DNA of 64,000 nucleotides from Prorocentrum cordatum (GCA_963575745.1 CAUYUJ010003558.1:326129-390128), one strand, 5' to 3'. Positions 32,738 through 43,230 are shown, counted from the first letter of the stretch. Notes: generated by a model not told the origin, from the sequence alone. Numbers and translations: made by a program.

Positions 32738-32826
32738 AGGAGGAGGAGGAGGAGGAGGAGGAGGAGGAGGAGGAGGAGGAGAGGAGGAGGAGGAGGAGGA
32801 GAGGGGAGGGGAGGGGGGGGGGGGGG
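32738..32826. repeat. (GGA)n tract ending in a G run
   Basis: About 70 bases of GGA with interruptions, then about 15 G. A strong candidate for triplex or G-quadruplex structure. Confidence 0.95.
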
Positions 32827-33578
32827 GCGACCCTGGGCGGTGGCACGCCTGAGCGTCACCCGATACAGGACCACGCTCGGGCGTGCCATCGCCCAGGGGT
32901 CGCCCCGCTCCGATGGGGTTCTCGGTGGCGGTGGTCCCTGATTGCCCCTTCTGGGATGCAGACTTCAATATGGAACAAAAACTTATATCGGGGAGACGTA
33001 AGACCCGGGTACGGGGGACTCGGAAATCCCCGACGAGGTCGTCAAAAAAATGACGAGGCCGAGCCTGCATTTTGACGAGGCCTCCCGCTGCAGACATCCC
33101 ACAAAACTCCTCCTCGTCAAAATCCGAGTCGCGGTCGTCAAAAAACGATAGCGCGAACCCGAGTCCTGGCAAACCCGGGTCTTACGCTCCCCCGATTATA
33201 CACCACGTAGCGGATGGACCCGGGGAGGTCTGAGATCTGAGAAAGGCAGGCAGGTGCGCTCGCGTCATCTCTGATATCCTACCCCCCCCCCCCCCCCATC
33301 CCTTCCAATTGCGCTGATCTCGTCCCTTTCCGCCGGCGCGTGTCATAGTGGACCTGGAACTCGAAAAAGGACCTCATCGTCTTATGCGCAATCGGAAAAT
33401 GGGAGCTGCGTGCTTTGGAAGAGGAGGTGGCGCATGAACACGAGGACGGGCAGGAGGAAACGGACCAGGATGAGGGAGGAGGAGGGCGAAGACGAACAGC
33501 AGCAGCAGCAACAGGAGCTGGAGCGGAAGGAGCTGGAGGAGCAGGAGGACCAAGGGAAGCCGTGGGAGGGGGGAGGAG
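32827..33578. other. No gene; C run and GTCAAAAAA inverted segments
   Basis: A repeated motif (CGAGGTCGTCAAAAAA and its relatives at 33030-33150) flanks a palindrome-like GAGGCC..CCTCG region. A run of about 16 C lies near 33280. Confidence 0.35.
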
Positions 33579-33614
33579 CCGTATCAGTTTTGGCTCAAGC
33601 CATTTTGCCTCAAG
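33579..33614 (+). other. Tandem relict spliced leaders (LINE 2)
   Basis: 33579-33599 matches the 21-base leader core at 18 of 21 sites and ends TTTTGGCTCAAG. Directly after it, 33600-33614 (CCATTTTGCCTCAAG) matches the leader's last 15 bases with one mismatch. Tandem relics arise when a retrotranscribed trans-spliced mRNA is transcribed and trans-spliced again. LINE 2 ORF1 begins about 40 bp downstream. Confidence 0.75.
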
Positions 33615-33652
33615 ACCCAAGGCGGCCGCCCACGGAGTGCTTCCAGCGCGCG

Positions 33653-34468
33653 CCATGGTCGACTGCATCGGGGGGCAATGGCGGCGGACCTAGTCCAAAT
33701 GGTGGCAGCATCAATGGCAGCAGGAGAAGGCCCACCAACAACACAAGACCATGGGTCATGTCGTCTGCGAGGCGTGCTCGAGGTGGAAGCGGCCCGACCT
33801 CAAGGAAGACCCGCTCTGCGTGTGCGGGGAGGTGCTGGGTCATGATCCTGCTGCTCCTCCTGATGCCACTGAGCAAAAGTGCATCCTGGAGGAGATATCC
33901 ATCTTGCTCGCGGAGCAAGGCGCCACCCAGGGGGAGGCCGGCAAGGTCAAGGACGTCGCAGGCCAGGGCCACCACGAGGCGCCCACAGTCAAGAACCTCA
34001 GCGACGCCTTCACCCTTCGGCAGCGGGCGGTGGAGAGGGCGTCCAAGCACAGGGATGAGACTGACCAGCGGGTGCTGCAGCTACGTGAAGGACCATGGGA
34101 AGCCCCTGACGCACAACAGGCTGTCACCCCCGGCTCTCGGCATTGCCAAGGAGGCAGCGGCGGCCGCCAGCCGTGCATACGCAACCTCAGTCGGTGGCCA
34201 GCCTGGACAGGGAGGTCGTGGAGATGAGATGGATGAGGCCAGTGAAGTCACAGATGCCAGTGGCATTGCCGATCTTGATGATGATGACTTCGAGAACCTT
34301 CGCAACGCGGCCCAGACCGAGCCCAAGCTCGCCAGACTTCTGGGCAAGGTGGAGGCGAGGGCCAAGAAGATGGCGAAGAGGACTGCGTCAGCCGCAGCCG
34401 CAGCAGCCGCAAAAGATGCAGCACATGGGAGGTGCAGCCTCCCCAGCCCCAACAGCTGCCTGGTGTAG
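33653..34468 (+). pseudogene. LINE 2 ORF1: Cys-rich and coiled-coil protein
   Basis: Two frames join. The first holds a Cys site near 33751-33830 (GHVVCEACSRWKRPDLKEDP, then LCVCGEVLG) and a helical segment (VKNLSDAFTLRQRAVERASK). After a shift near 34090 the second frame gives ALGIAKEAAAAASRAYATSV, an acidic stretch (IADLDDDDFENLRN) and an Ala/Lys-rich end (RAKKMAKRTASAAAAAAAKD). This resembles ORF1 RNA-binding proteins of LINE-like elements. The start near 33653 is uncertain. Confidence 0.55.
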
Positions 34469-34677
34469 CGGCTGATGTTGGTACAGCAGCAGCCGAGGTG
34501 ACAGCACAAGCTCGAGCCGCTGCGCAAGGGGCCGCAGGACAACAAGCGGTGGCGGGCAACCCAATGCTCCCACCGCGGAGGGGGTAGCATACGGCTCGAC
34601 CTCGATAGTGTCAATACCTGGGGTGACAAAGCGCCAGACATTCCCTTGATAATGAGGTCGCCTACGGTTGTCTGACT

Positions 34678-35390
34678 TTGACCACGGTCCGTCAAACGGC
34701 AAGGGACTTGAGGCCTAGCCGTAAGAAGCTTCGGAAGCAATATTGGGAAACATATGTCTGCCCAGCGTCACCATACCCAGCGGGAGGCACTCACGGGGGA
34801 GTCCTCCTGGCAGCCCAGTCCAGGTACCATACACATGTAGATATGTATGAACCAAAGGGGATTATTCGTCTATTGCTTGTAGGACTCAATGGGCCAGTTT
34901 TGTTCTCCGACTCCAGCAAGTGGATGTGTTAGTCATCGGGGTCTACCTCTGGGACTCCTTTGGGTACAAGGGGCCCAACGTCGAAATTATCAAATACATT
35001 CTCGTTTTCAAAAGGCCGATGCACATGCCGTAACTCCTAGGAGGATGCTTCAACATAACCCCACTGACGTTGAGGTGGCCAACTTCCTTGACTAACCTTG
35101 TCAGGCTTGCATCAAGGGGGTCATCGCCACGCCTCCCACGCCCTACACAAATGCGGTAAGCAAAACCATGATTCACTACTTTATCGTGGTCCACCGTCCT
35201 AGTCATAGCACTAAAAATCAAAGGGGACTTGAGGAGCGTCTGGAGTCCACACACTGGGTTGTCCCCAGACCTGGAAGCCGATGTGTTTACCAAACAGATC
35301 TGGACCCTGGAAAAGTCAGCCCCCCTCCCGGTTGCTATTTGCCCTATGAGGCGGCCTACTGTGGCAGAGCTCACCTTCAAGTAGGAGAAA
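34678..35390 (+). pseudogene. LINE 2 endonuclease domain
   Basis: Broken frames show GGTHGGVLLAAQSRYHTHVD, RLLLVGLNG, then VLVIGVYLWDSFGYKGPNVE and MHMP, a stop, then LLGGCFNIT near 35035-35060. The canonical GGDFN of EEP endonucleases has become GGCFN, losing the catalytic Asp. Further on are IHYFIVVHRP and PMRRPTVAELTFK, matching the IDYF and PHRPV..L end of the fold. Confidence 0.6.
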
Positions 35391-35466
35391 ACCAATATGC
35401 CCAGTATCCGACGTGTTCTGGTCGCCATGACGACGACCTTACCTCACGTTTTCTTGTTCTGTACAG

Positions 35467-35708
35467 GGCCGCTCAGATTCATCAACGCGAAGTTGCACTG
35501 CGTGACGCTGACTGCAGGACGTGGCTCGTGCCCCACTTTCGCCTGGAAGCCGCTCCTCCCGCCAGCGCCCAAGCACGGGCACGCCAAGTCGATCGCCGCC
35601 CAAGTTGCGACCCTGGCCCTGGGCGGCAAAGAACGGGACCACATCAAACAATCTAACGATCCCAAGTTTTGCCGGCATTTCCGCCGCCTGCACGGCCCCA
35701 CTGCCAGG
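35467..35708 (+). CDS. Coding-like segment, possible exon
   Basis: A pyrimidine tract and acceptor (TTTTCTTGTTCTGTACAG|GG) precede 80 codons with strongly GC-ending third bases: GPLRFINAKLHCVTLTAGRG, SCPTFAWKPLLPPAPKHGHA, then KSIAAQVATLALGGKERDHI. A GC donor (CCAGG|GCGCAT) ends it. The family is not recognised. It lies between LINE 2 endonuclease and linker, so it might instead be element sequence. Confidence 0.33.
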
Positions 35709-36049
35709 GCGCATGATCTTTCCAAACTTAGCCTCTGAGGACTCCTGTACTTTGGACAGGTCGGATGTTGGAGGATGAGATCGCGGTGGAACGGAGAGCC
35801 CCCCTACCTGGACATCGGTTTTAGTGCCGTATTCGTGTCGTGCGCGCGTGCGAGGGAAATCTGCGTGGGCGCGTGGGAGGACCGGCCCTGTCGTCGCTGG
35901 GGCGATTGGGACGCAGTGGATCGCCCCTCAAGGCGCGCGGTGGCCCGTGCTGTCCCGCCGTGGTGTCCCGTTGGTGGCCCGCTGGTGTCCCGTCGGTGTT
36001 CTGTCGGCGGTAGGCGGCGGTGGCCCGGAGTTTCCCGCCTTGGTATCGA

Positions 36050-36255
36050 TGGTGAAGTCGATCGTGAGATCGATAATGGGATCGCCAGACTGGGATGGAT
36101 AGTGAAATCGAACGTGAGATCGGCAGTGAGGTTGATTGTGGCATTGGTTGTGAGATCGATAGTGGGATCGATCGAGGAATCGATTGTGAGATCTCTGAAT
36201 CCATTGGTACGAAGACTGGCCGCGAGGTCGGTAGTGGGATCGATCGAGTGAGATC
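36050..36255. repeat. GTGAGATCGATAGTGGGATCG repeats
   Basis: Imperfect units of about 10-20 bases rich in GATCG, GTGAGATCGA and GTGGGATCGA. Confidence 0.75.
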
Positions 36256-36479
36256 GAAAGCGGGGACGATATTGACACTACATCGCAGCGCAACATCGTC
36301 ATCACGCATCGTCGCTGACTCAAGGGCGCATCACCAGCATCGTCATCATCACACCGATCGTTTTTGCCAGCAGCTGGCTGTTTCACCCCACCTCCCAACC
36401 TCCTTATCAACGAAGGGTGGTGGTATATGTATCTTGAGGGTACGCCGACTCGGACACACAGGCGAACGGGAGGGACATC

Positions 36480-36868
36480 TTGGATCGGGCCCACCCAGCC
36501 TACCACGCTATTGAGCTCAAAGAGTATGGGAACGAGTTTAAGCGGTTTGTTCTGGAATCTATGAAGAAAGTGGGAGGGGTGGCCCATGCCATCACCAAAG
36601 CCCCTGGAGATCATCCTGAACCACTGGAGGTCCCTGTTGGGCCTGACAGGGTCAAGTCCTCACAGACTCCTTCCCCGTCACGAACATGAAGCTGGATTTC
36701 TGGATGAACCAATGGGGCTCCCAAAGAAGGAGCCACCCAGCTCCCGTCGAGCCCACCTGGGTCAGGGAAGTGCGTCATTTTTTTTTCACTATGAAATATA
36801 ACCCTAAGATCTCCTGGGAAGTGCGTCAGAAGGCCACCGGGAACTGGCAGCTTGCCTACCACGGCTAG
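36480..36868 (+). pseudogene. LINE 2 linker between endonuclease and reverse transcriptase
   Basis: YHAIELKEYGNEFKRFVLES, MKKVGGVAHAITKAP, then in a shifted frame KLDFWMNQWGSQRRSHPAPV. Dinoflagellate LINE-like proteins carry a similar W/H-rich linker (..GG..AHR.TK..) before the RT. One frame change. Confidence 0.45.
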
Positions 36869-37000
36869 GGGAGCAGATGCCCTCTTCGACGCCTTTTGTC
36901 CTCCATACGCCGGTCTGCCGCGCCTGGCGAGGAGGGCTGGCGGGTGCGAGACGCTCGTCCTCTGCAGGAGGGGGACACGACTCCACGACACGTGCTAACC

Positions 37001-37019
37001 TTTTTTTTTTTTTTTTTTT
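37001..37019. repeat. Poly(T) run, 19 bases
   Basis: On the minus strand this is a poly(A) run. No retroposed gene could be tied to it. Confidence 0.9.
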
Positions 37020-37160
37020 CCATCGCATCTTTTGGAGATGGGAAGGAGGAGGCGAAAGGAGAGGGCGCGACGATGAACCTGCCGATGCTCACGTCTGTAT
37101 GGTCAGCGCGGGGCACAGGACAGGAGCACACGAAACGTGCTAACCCGTGCTAACCATATA

Positions 37161-37371
37161 CGGCAGGTTCGTGCGGCGTCGGCGCGCGCAAAGGTTTTTG
37201 ACACCGCGTCGAGCGCTCAACCTTGAATCGATCGCGGCCCCGATCGTTCAAGGTTGAATTCCGTTGGGCCCAATGGCGTTATCGTGTCTCTCCGTGCTTC
37301 CGCGTCGCAGAATTCAACCTTGAACGCCTTCGCCGGCGTCGCCGGCGCGCCAACGCCGCGCGAACCTACCG
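37161..37371 (+). mobile_element. TA-type MITE, copy 2 (complete)
   Basis: 211 bp with terminal inverted repeats of about 28 bases (CGGCAGGTTCGTGCGGCGTC against CGGTAGGTTCGCGCGGCGTT, then GGCGCGC) and TA on both flanks. Inside is a hairpin with a 16-bp stem: CAACCTTGAATCGATCG pairs with CGATCGTTCAAGGTTG around a short loop. A third TTCAACCTTGAA sits near the right end. No coding. The TA flanks suggest mobilisation by a Tc1/mariner-type transposase. Confidence 0.85.
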
Positions 37372-37409
37372 TATGTTGGCAGCAACAGCTACCTCGCCAG
37401 GTGTTGATT

Positions 37410-37715
37410 GACCTGATCTTCCTTCAGCACAAAAAAAACCGAGGCCGACCGACCTCTTGCCCTCACGGTGGGCCGGCATCGGGTCCAAGGCAAACGCTTC
37501 AGTGCCGAATTCACGACCAGGAGCTGGGGATCCGCGGGCTTCTGGGATCAGGCCATCACCGGCAATGGTGTGATTCGGGCCGCTGTGCTATCCGAAGTAG
37601 CCGCAGAGGTAGCTAGCACGGGAAGTATATCCGCTGGGTACGCGTCATCTCCCCAAGGCAGCCTCCAAACCGACCCTGGGTTCTGTATTCCTCTGGGGTG
37701 TCTGGAGATCTAACT
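37410..37715 (+). pseudogene. LINE 2 reverse transcriptase start
   Basis: LTVGRHRVQGKRFSAEF, then FWDQAITGNGVIRAAVLSEV and AAEVASTGSISAGYAS. It resembles the finger region of LINE-like RTs that begins with RPI.L..G.YR.W. The catalytic motifs that should follow are not found. Confidence 0.45.
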
Positions 37716-37883
37716 CAACATCCTGAACCAGGAGGAACATCTTCATAACGGGGTTCAGAGGGCTTCGTCAAATACTTATCGACGCCTACTAGATACAAGA
37801 AAATGTAATACAGTGTTCACTTTGATGTCATCTGTCCAGGCCGACTTGATTAACTTTAAAAGGGATCTCCAAGGCCCCTGGAG

Positions 37884-38587
37884 GTGGATCAGTTCTCCGA
37901 GCTCACGACATGCATCGCCAAAAGTACTGGGGGAAGGCATCAGGATAGTGCTGCGGATAAAAGGGAAGAGCAGGAATTAGCGCTCATCAGTTTCAGGCGC
38001 ACGTCACGGGGTGGACGAGGAGTTCCAAACACTTGTGCACGGCTGCCTACTCTATTGCTCGAGGGTGCATTTGGAAAGGCACCCAGAGGTTTCAAACAGG
38101 CATGGCAGGCAATACTGATTGCTGGCGCTGCGCCCTCCCCCCCGCCCCCAGGGAAAATGCGTCCCATGCATTCTGGGAACGTCCTGCTTCCATCTCTCTC
38201 GGGCTTGAATACGACGAGATTAAAGACTCCCAGGTCCCCCTCCCCAAGGCCAGGTCTGAGAAGGATTCCAGCCCCATCGGATGGCTCCGAGGACCCACGC
38301 CGCAAGAATTTACGTGCGGCTGCCTCAACACCCGCCCTGTCAACAAGCAGCTCTACTGGACGGCCAGCCCCGTCACGAGGCAAGATACGTTTCAAGGTCT
38401 GAGAACTTCGGCGGTGGACAAACCTCCCTTTAGTAAGCCTCCATTTCGTGAAAACGGCCTGGGACCGAAACCGACGGACCTGGACCCGCAAGAGTGTCGG
38501 CCGCGACGCCCTCTCGCGAACCGAAAACGGCCAATTCCTGAATCGACGTGTCAGGGTGGGAGGCCGATCCACCTCCGAGAGCTGTAG
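37884..38587 (+). pseudogene. LINE 2 C-terminal Cys/His region and RNase H start
   Basis: Near 38120-38185: CWRCALPP, then NASHAFWERP, the CxxC...HxFW pattern that follows the RT in LINE-like elements. In another frame near 38270: SDGSEDPRRKNLRAAA, like the DGSG..P.LR start of RNase H. Frames are broken. Confidence 0.5.
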
Positions 38588-38639
38588 GCGCACGTGGCTC
38601 CGGTGGGAGGCATTCCAGCGACCCTCGGCCTCGACGCGT

Positions 38640-39450
38640 CGGTTGGGGCTCTGCACTCCTCCCGATACACGTGCTTGCTCCCATGGCGGGAGGTGCCTGA
38701 TTGGAATACAGCCGCCAGGGAGTCTCCAATCGTGCCAGGCCACCATGCCTGGGACTTCAACGCCTCGATTTGAAGCGACTGTTGCTTGCGCCCCGGCAAA
38801 TCCTAAATCGTGCCAGGACACCACTTCTGGGACGTCAGCCCCACGAACCCTGCGAACTGCTGCAAACTGGGTGCGCGGCGCTAAGGCGAGAACCGCATCA
38901 TGAAAAGGAGCCGTCCTCGAACCTTGAAGCTGCCATGAACTTCTCAAGCCAATGTGCGCGGCGCTATGGCAAGAACCATACTTTGAAAAGGAGCAGCTCT
39001 CCGTCCTTGAAACTGCTGCGAACTGTTCAACACAATCTGCGCGGCGCTATGGCGAGAGCCACACTTTGAAACCAGCCCGACCTCCATCCTTTAAACTGTT
39101 GCGCACTTTAAAATCTAATGCGCGCGGGGCTGAAGCGAACGCCATGTGTTGAACGTGAGCTACCCTCCGTGTTTGAAGCAGCTGCAAACTTTTAAAACGA
39201 GTGCGCGCGGTGCTAGAGGGAGAGCCTCACTTTGAAAAGGAGCAGCCATCCATGATTGAACCTTTTCCAAACTTTCGAACACAATGTGCACGGCGCTGAG
39301 GCGATAGCCACATTGTGAAAATAACCCGCCCTCCATTCTTGAAGCTGTTCCACATTTCAAACTTCGGAATCATAGATCGTGAAGAGGTCTCAGGCGAACC
39401 GCCTGGCCAGGCCTGACGACACGTCGGGGGTAGAACAGGGAGGTCGTACT
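38640..39450 (+). repeat. Composite tandem repeat element, copy D
   Basis: Two leader units (CATGCCTGGGACTTCAACG near 38745, CACTTCTGGGACGTCAGCC near 38825) and six core units (38870-39350). The tail (GTCTCAGGCGAACCGCC, GGGGGTAGAACAGGGAGG) ends near 39447. Confidence 0.8.
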
Positions 39451-39535
39451 TGTTATGCAAAGGGATGGAAGAGTAGGGGGAAGAAGAGGAATAGTAGGAA
39501 GATGAGCAGCATCAGGTCAAAAAGAGGATGAGCAT

Positions 39536-39570
39536 GAGGAGGAGGAGGAGGAGGAGGAGGAGGAGGAGGG
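39536..39570. repeat. (GGA)n microsatellite
   Basis: About 11 GGA units. Confidence 0.9.
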
Positions 39571-39701
39571 TGAAGACGAGGGCGGGAGCAGGAGAACGGG
39601 CGGCTGGTGATGAGGCGGGGGACAACGGAGAATAATGACATAAGGATCAGGTGCGGCGGACCACGAGGGGCGCATCCCCCCCTCTGCGGGGAGCCTCGGG
39701 A

Positions 39702-39820
39702 TGGTTCTCCTCCTCCTCCTCCTCCTCCTTCTCCTCCTCCTCCTCCTCCTCCTCCTCCCCCTCCACCTCCTCCTCCTCCTCCTCCTCCTCTTCCTCCTCT
39801 TCTTCCTCCTCCTCCCCATG
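39702..39820. repeat. (TCC)n tract
   Basis: About 115 bases of TCC with TTC/CCC interruptions. It opens all six frames and gives false long ORFs. Confidence 0.95.
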
Positions 39821-40214
39821 GGAGATCGCCTTCAAAAATCTGTCCTGCAGTGCATCTTGACCGGAAGTCCCAATAACTCCAGCCGTGGCGACGCGAGGCA
39901 ACCTGGCAGCCAAACCAAAAACTACAAAAATTCAACATCCTCCGATCTCAAACGACCTGCGACGTCGTGATTGATTCACAACGTGGGCCCCCAATGGTAT
40001 TGGCCCATTCCCCTGGACCGGCTTTTCATCCTGAGTCCTATTTTGACGGCCACGGGGCATGGCAAGGGCCCCCCGAGGGCGAAAACTGTTAAGCCCCCGT
40101 CGTGGTTTTTGTCGCGGCGCGAGGAGGTCAGGACTGTACGACGATGGAGACGACGACCCCGAGCAGAGCGCCTCGGGGTGCTCCCGGTAGAGGCTCTTCG
40201 CAATGGGCCTCACC

Positions 40215-40720
40215 GCCTCCTCCCTACGGCCAGGAGGGGGCAGGCTTGCGCCGAAACCCGCCGTCGCCCTGGGGGCCGCAGGTTTTTCAGCACTGGCTGC
40301 GAGGTGGCGGAGGGAGGAAAGAGGGAGGTAAGGAGGTAGGGAGGAAAGGAGGGAGGGAGGGAGCGCTGGGAAGCGGGGAGGATCTTCGCGAAAGGCTTCC
40401 CTGGGGGTTGCTGTGTTCTTTCTCGCTGAAGCATTTGACACGTGTGCGGAGTTACTCTGTCAATGCCACAATGTCATGTCGATTTGCGGTGCTCCTGCTT
40501 TGAACGCACACCGCTTGAGGCGGCGGAGAGCTTGAGAGATCCATCCAACAGCAAGTAGCGTGGGTGAAAGGAGGAAGTGAAGCTTCGCGAGAAGCCTCGC
40601 TACCTCCTTCCTCTGGCTGGGAGGGGGCAGGCAGGAGCCATGAGCCCGCCCCCCTGGGGGTTCCAGGTTTTTCGGCACTGGCTACGAGATGGCGGAGGCG
40701 GAGGTCGGCTGGAAGCGGCA
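40215..40720. repeat. Two diverged copies of a 100-bp segment
   Basis: 40223-40320 and 40610-40710 share GGAGGGGGCAGGC, CCTGGGGG(C/T)..CAGGTTTTTC, GCACTGGCT and GCGAG(G/A)TGGCGGAGG. Confidence 0.65.
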
Positions 40721-40804
40721 TCAGCGAGCACGCTGTGCCCGTCTTGATGCAGCAGCTCTCTCATCGAGTGCCGAGGGATACAGCGAGAGTAACGGACAAA
40801 AAGA

Positions 40805-40950
40805 CCCATTGGATAAGGAATCCAGGGTCTGGAAGCCGGTCGACCCAACTGAGGCTTAGCCATGGATGTCACCACCGCCCTCATCAGATAAGGGATCCCA
40901 CAGTGTCTGAAACCTGCTGGGCACGTTCGTTAACGAATGCCGCCGCAGTG
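40805..40950 (+). repeat. 145-bp dispersed repeat, copy 2
   Basis: TTGGATAAGGAATCCAGGGT, CTGAGGCTTAGCCATGGATG, CCTCATCAGATAAGGGATCC and GGGCACGTTCGTTAACGAAT. Confidence 0.75.
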
Positions 40951-41500
40951 ACACTTTTTCGGCTGGCCGCCCCTCAGTTGAGGGGCGCCCAGCACTGAGC
41001 AGACCAGAGCTGCCATGGGGAATCAGGCCCACACGGCGCGGGCGAGGCGGAAGGAGGAGGGAGCTGGTGGGCTATCGCGCGAACGTCGTTGTCGGCTGAC
41101 TCTGCACGGCACGGCCCCGACCCCAAGGGCCCGCCGAAGAGCTGCTCGGGAGCGGGCGGCTCCGAAATTCTGCAGCGACAAAAACAACGCAATGTCGAAT
41201 CGACCATGTGCGACACTTCCGGGAGGATGAAAGACGGAGGAGGAACACTTCGCGAAAGGCCTTGCCTTCTCTTCCTGGGCGGGGGCCAGGCAAGTGGTGG
41301 CGCCCGCGGCCAGGGCTTTGTCAGAACTGGACCAGGAAGTATATCATATGTCCAACGATGCTGCAGGACACACTCGCGTCCCGAGCCCCCGTCTGTCTCA
41401 TAACGAGAACTGCCCCGTTGAAGCAGAGCACTGTTTGGGGAACAGAAAATGCCGTGCACCAGTCTTGCGAATTATACGGAATGCGAGATGCTGGGATCAT
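40951..41500. other. No gene recognised
   Basis: GC-rich DNA without motif or repeat on either strand. Confidence 0.3.
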
Positions 41501-42335
41501 CACGTTTCAGGCTGTGTCGAGGGCCTCGTTTTGCAAAGGAACCGCCCACCACCGGCGCAACTTGTGCATACGTTGCTACATCTGCGGGAATGTAATGTGA
41601 GAGCCCGACCTTGACGTAAAACCGCCCTGCTAACAACAATGTGAAACGGAACCGCCCTCCGTGCATACAGCTGCTGTAAACGTTGAAGACGAGTGTGCAC
41701 GGCACTTGGGGGAGAGATCTAAATTGGATAAGAACCAAACTCCATCCTTGTACCTGCTGCAAGCTGTCAACGCGGATGTGCGCGGCGCCCAGGCGAGACC
41801 CCCATTTCAAAAATGAGCCTCCCTCCGCAAAAAATACTGCTGCAACTTTTTGAAGCGAATGTGCACCTCGCTGGGGCGGGAGCCGTATTGTGAAACTGCT
41901 GCGGCGAATGTGCGCATCGCTGCGCACACCATCCCTGCATGATTATAACTGGTGTCAGCTTTTCAAGCGAATGTGCACGGCGCGCAGGCGAGAGCCCTTG
42001 TTCAATGAGAGCCCGCTCTCCATCCTTGCAACGGTTACACGCTTGTACAACAGTTGTGCGTGGCGCTGAGGCGAGTGCCCCGTTGTGAAAAAAAACGACA
42101 TACATCCTTATGACTGTGACAAGCTGTGTCGTCCTCCCTCTTGCACACATGTAAGCGTTGCAGCCTTCTACAACGAACGTGAACGGAGCTGGAGCGAGAA
42201 CCCCATTTTTAAAGGACCCCCCCTCCATCAATGTAGCTGCTGCCAGTTTCAAATCTCAAGGTCATCGATGGGCCAAGGTTTCCCAAGCGAAACGCCCGGC
42301 CAACCGAATCAGGCATGTCTCGGGGCGCGCCATGA
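41500..42335 (+). repeat. Composite tandem repeat element, copy E
   Basis: Core units about every 75-85 bp from 41590 (GTGTGCACGGCACTTGGGG, GATGTGCGCGGCGCCCAGG, GTGCACGGCGCGCAGGCGAG), more diverged than in copies C and D. The tail TTTCCCAAGCGAAACGCCCG is at about 42280. Confidence 0.7.
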
Positions 42336-42688
42336 AGAAGTTATCCATCAGGAGCAAAGTTGGCGGAGTACCCCGTCACGAGCACAACATCATGTAGCGG
42401 TTCTTCCCCGGGGGGCCCTCACCGTTCCACGGGACCGTAAGACGTACTCTGGATTCAACGCCTGCCCTGGGGAAAGGGTCGGGGCTGTGAGGAATTCCGT
42501 AAGAAACTTCACGATAGGGACGATGGGGAGAAGGGAGGAGGAGATCAGGGGAGGGGAGGGAGGAGCACGAGAAGGAAGGGAGGGGAGTCGAAGCGGGGCA
42601 AGAGGAGGGAGGGTAGGCGGGGGCCGAAAGGTGGGATTAGGGGGAGATTAGTGGCGGCGCGCGCAGCGATGTAGGGGAAGGGGGGAAG

Positions 42689-42779
42689 GCTTCTTAGAAT
42701 GAGGCTGCTTCTTAGAAGGCGCCGGCACTACATCTGTAACAAAGGCCCGCGCCTTCTAAGAAAAAGCCTGCTTCCATGA
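42689..42779. repeat. Palindromic hairpin element, copy 3
   Basis: Arms carry GCTTCTTAGAATGAGGCTG, CTTCTTAGAAGGCGCCGGC against GGCCCGCGCCTTCTAAGAA and CTGCTTCCATGAAG. Both outer arm blocks are present, as at 5939. Confidence 0.8.
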
Positions 42780-43039
42780 AGTTGTTTTCCCCCAGACCCG
42801 CGGGGCGGAAGGAGTATTGGCTCAGATTCGCAGTCGAGGGTGCAAGGGCGGGTCCTCATCGGCAAAGTCCCTGGGCAGGGCTGAGCGGACGGGGCAAGCC
42901 CGACTCGAGGCCCAAGTACGGAGAAAGTAACGCACCCGCGGCCCGTCCAGGCAAGCAACGGCTCAAGGGCCGCACCACTGGTCCACTGAATGGACGTCTC
43001 TGCGGTCGGGAAGACTTGCTTCGCGTGCTGCGGCGGCGG

Positions 43040-43230
43040 CCCGGCGGCAGCCCCAGCGGATAGCGTCTCGCTCCGCTCCGCGGGCCCGAAGGCTGGGAAC
43101 GGCTCGGGGCGCTGACGCCTGGGGGCCAGAAATGGACAGCCTGTCGCGCCGGAGGCGTGGTGGGCCAGAACTCGCGGCGCGACCCGCCAAGCCAGAGTTC
43201 CTGACCGTAATAGGGCCTGCACTTGAGCTC
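43040..43230 (+). repeat. GC-rich dispersed repeat, copy 1
   Basis: Shares CGCTCCGCTCCGCGG, GACGCCTGGGGGCC, GTGGTGGGCCAGAACTCGCG and GTTCCTGACCGTAATAG with copies at 44905-45125 and 49080-49280. Confidence 0.7.

Larger units (their letters stand above)
33579..38590 (+). mobile_element. LINE-like retroelement, decayed (LINE 2)
   Basis: In order: leader relics, ORF1, endonuclease, linker, reverse transcriptase start, Cys/His region and RNase H start. It is interrupted by unrelated DNA (about 35.44-36.4 kb) and by an intact TA-type MITE (37161-37371). The RT core seems deleted. Confidence 0.65.

Noticed and set aside
37940-38947. 335-codon minus-strand frame
   Set aside because: Antisense to LINE 2 fragments and the composite repeat; no domain found.
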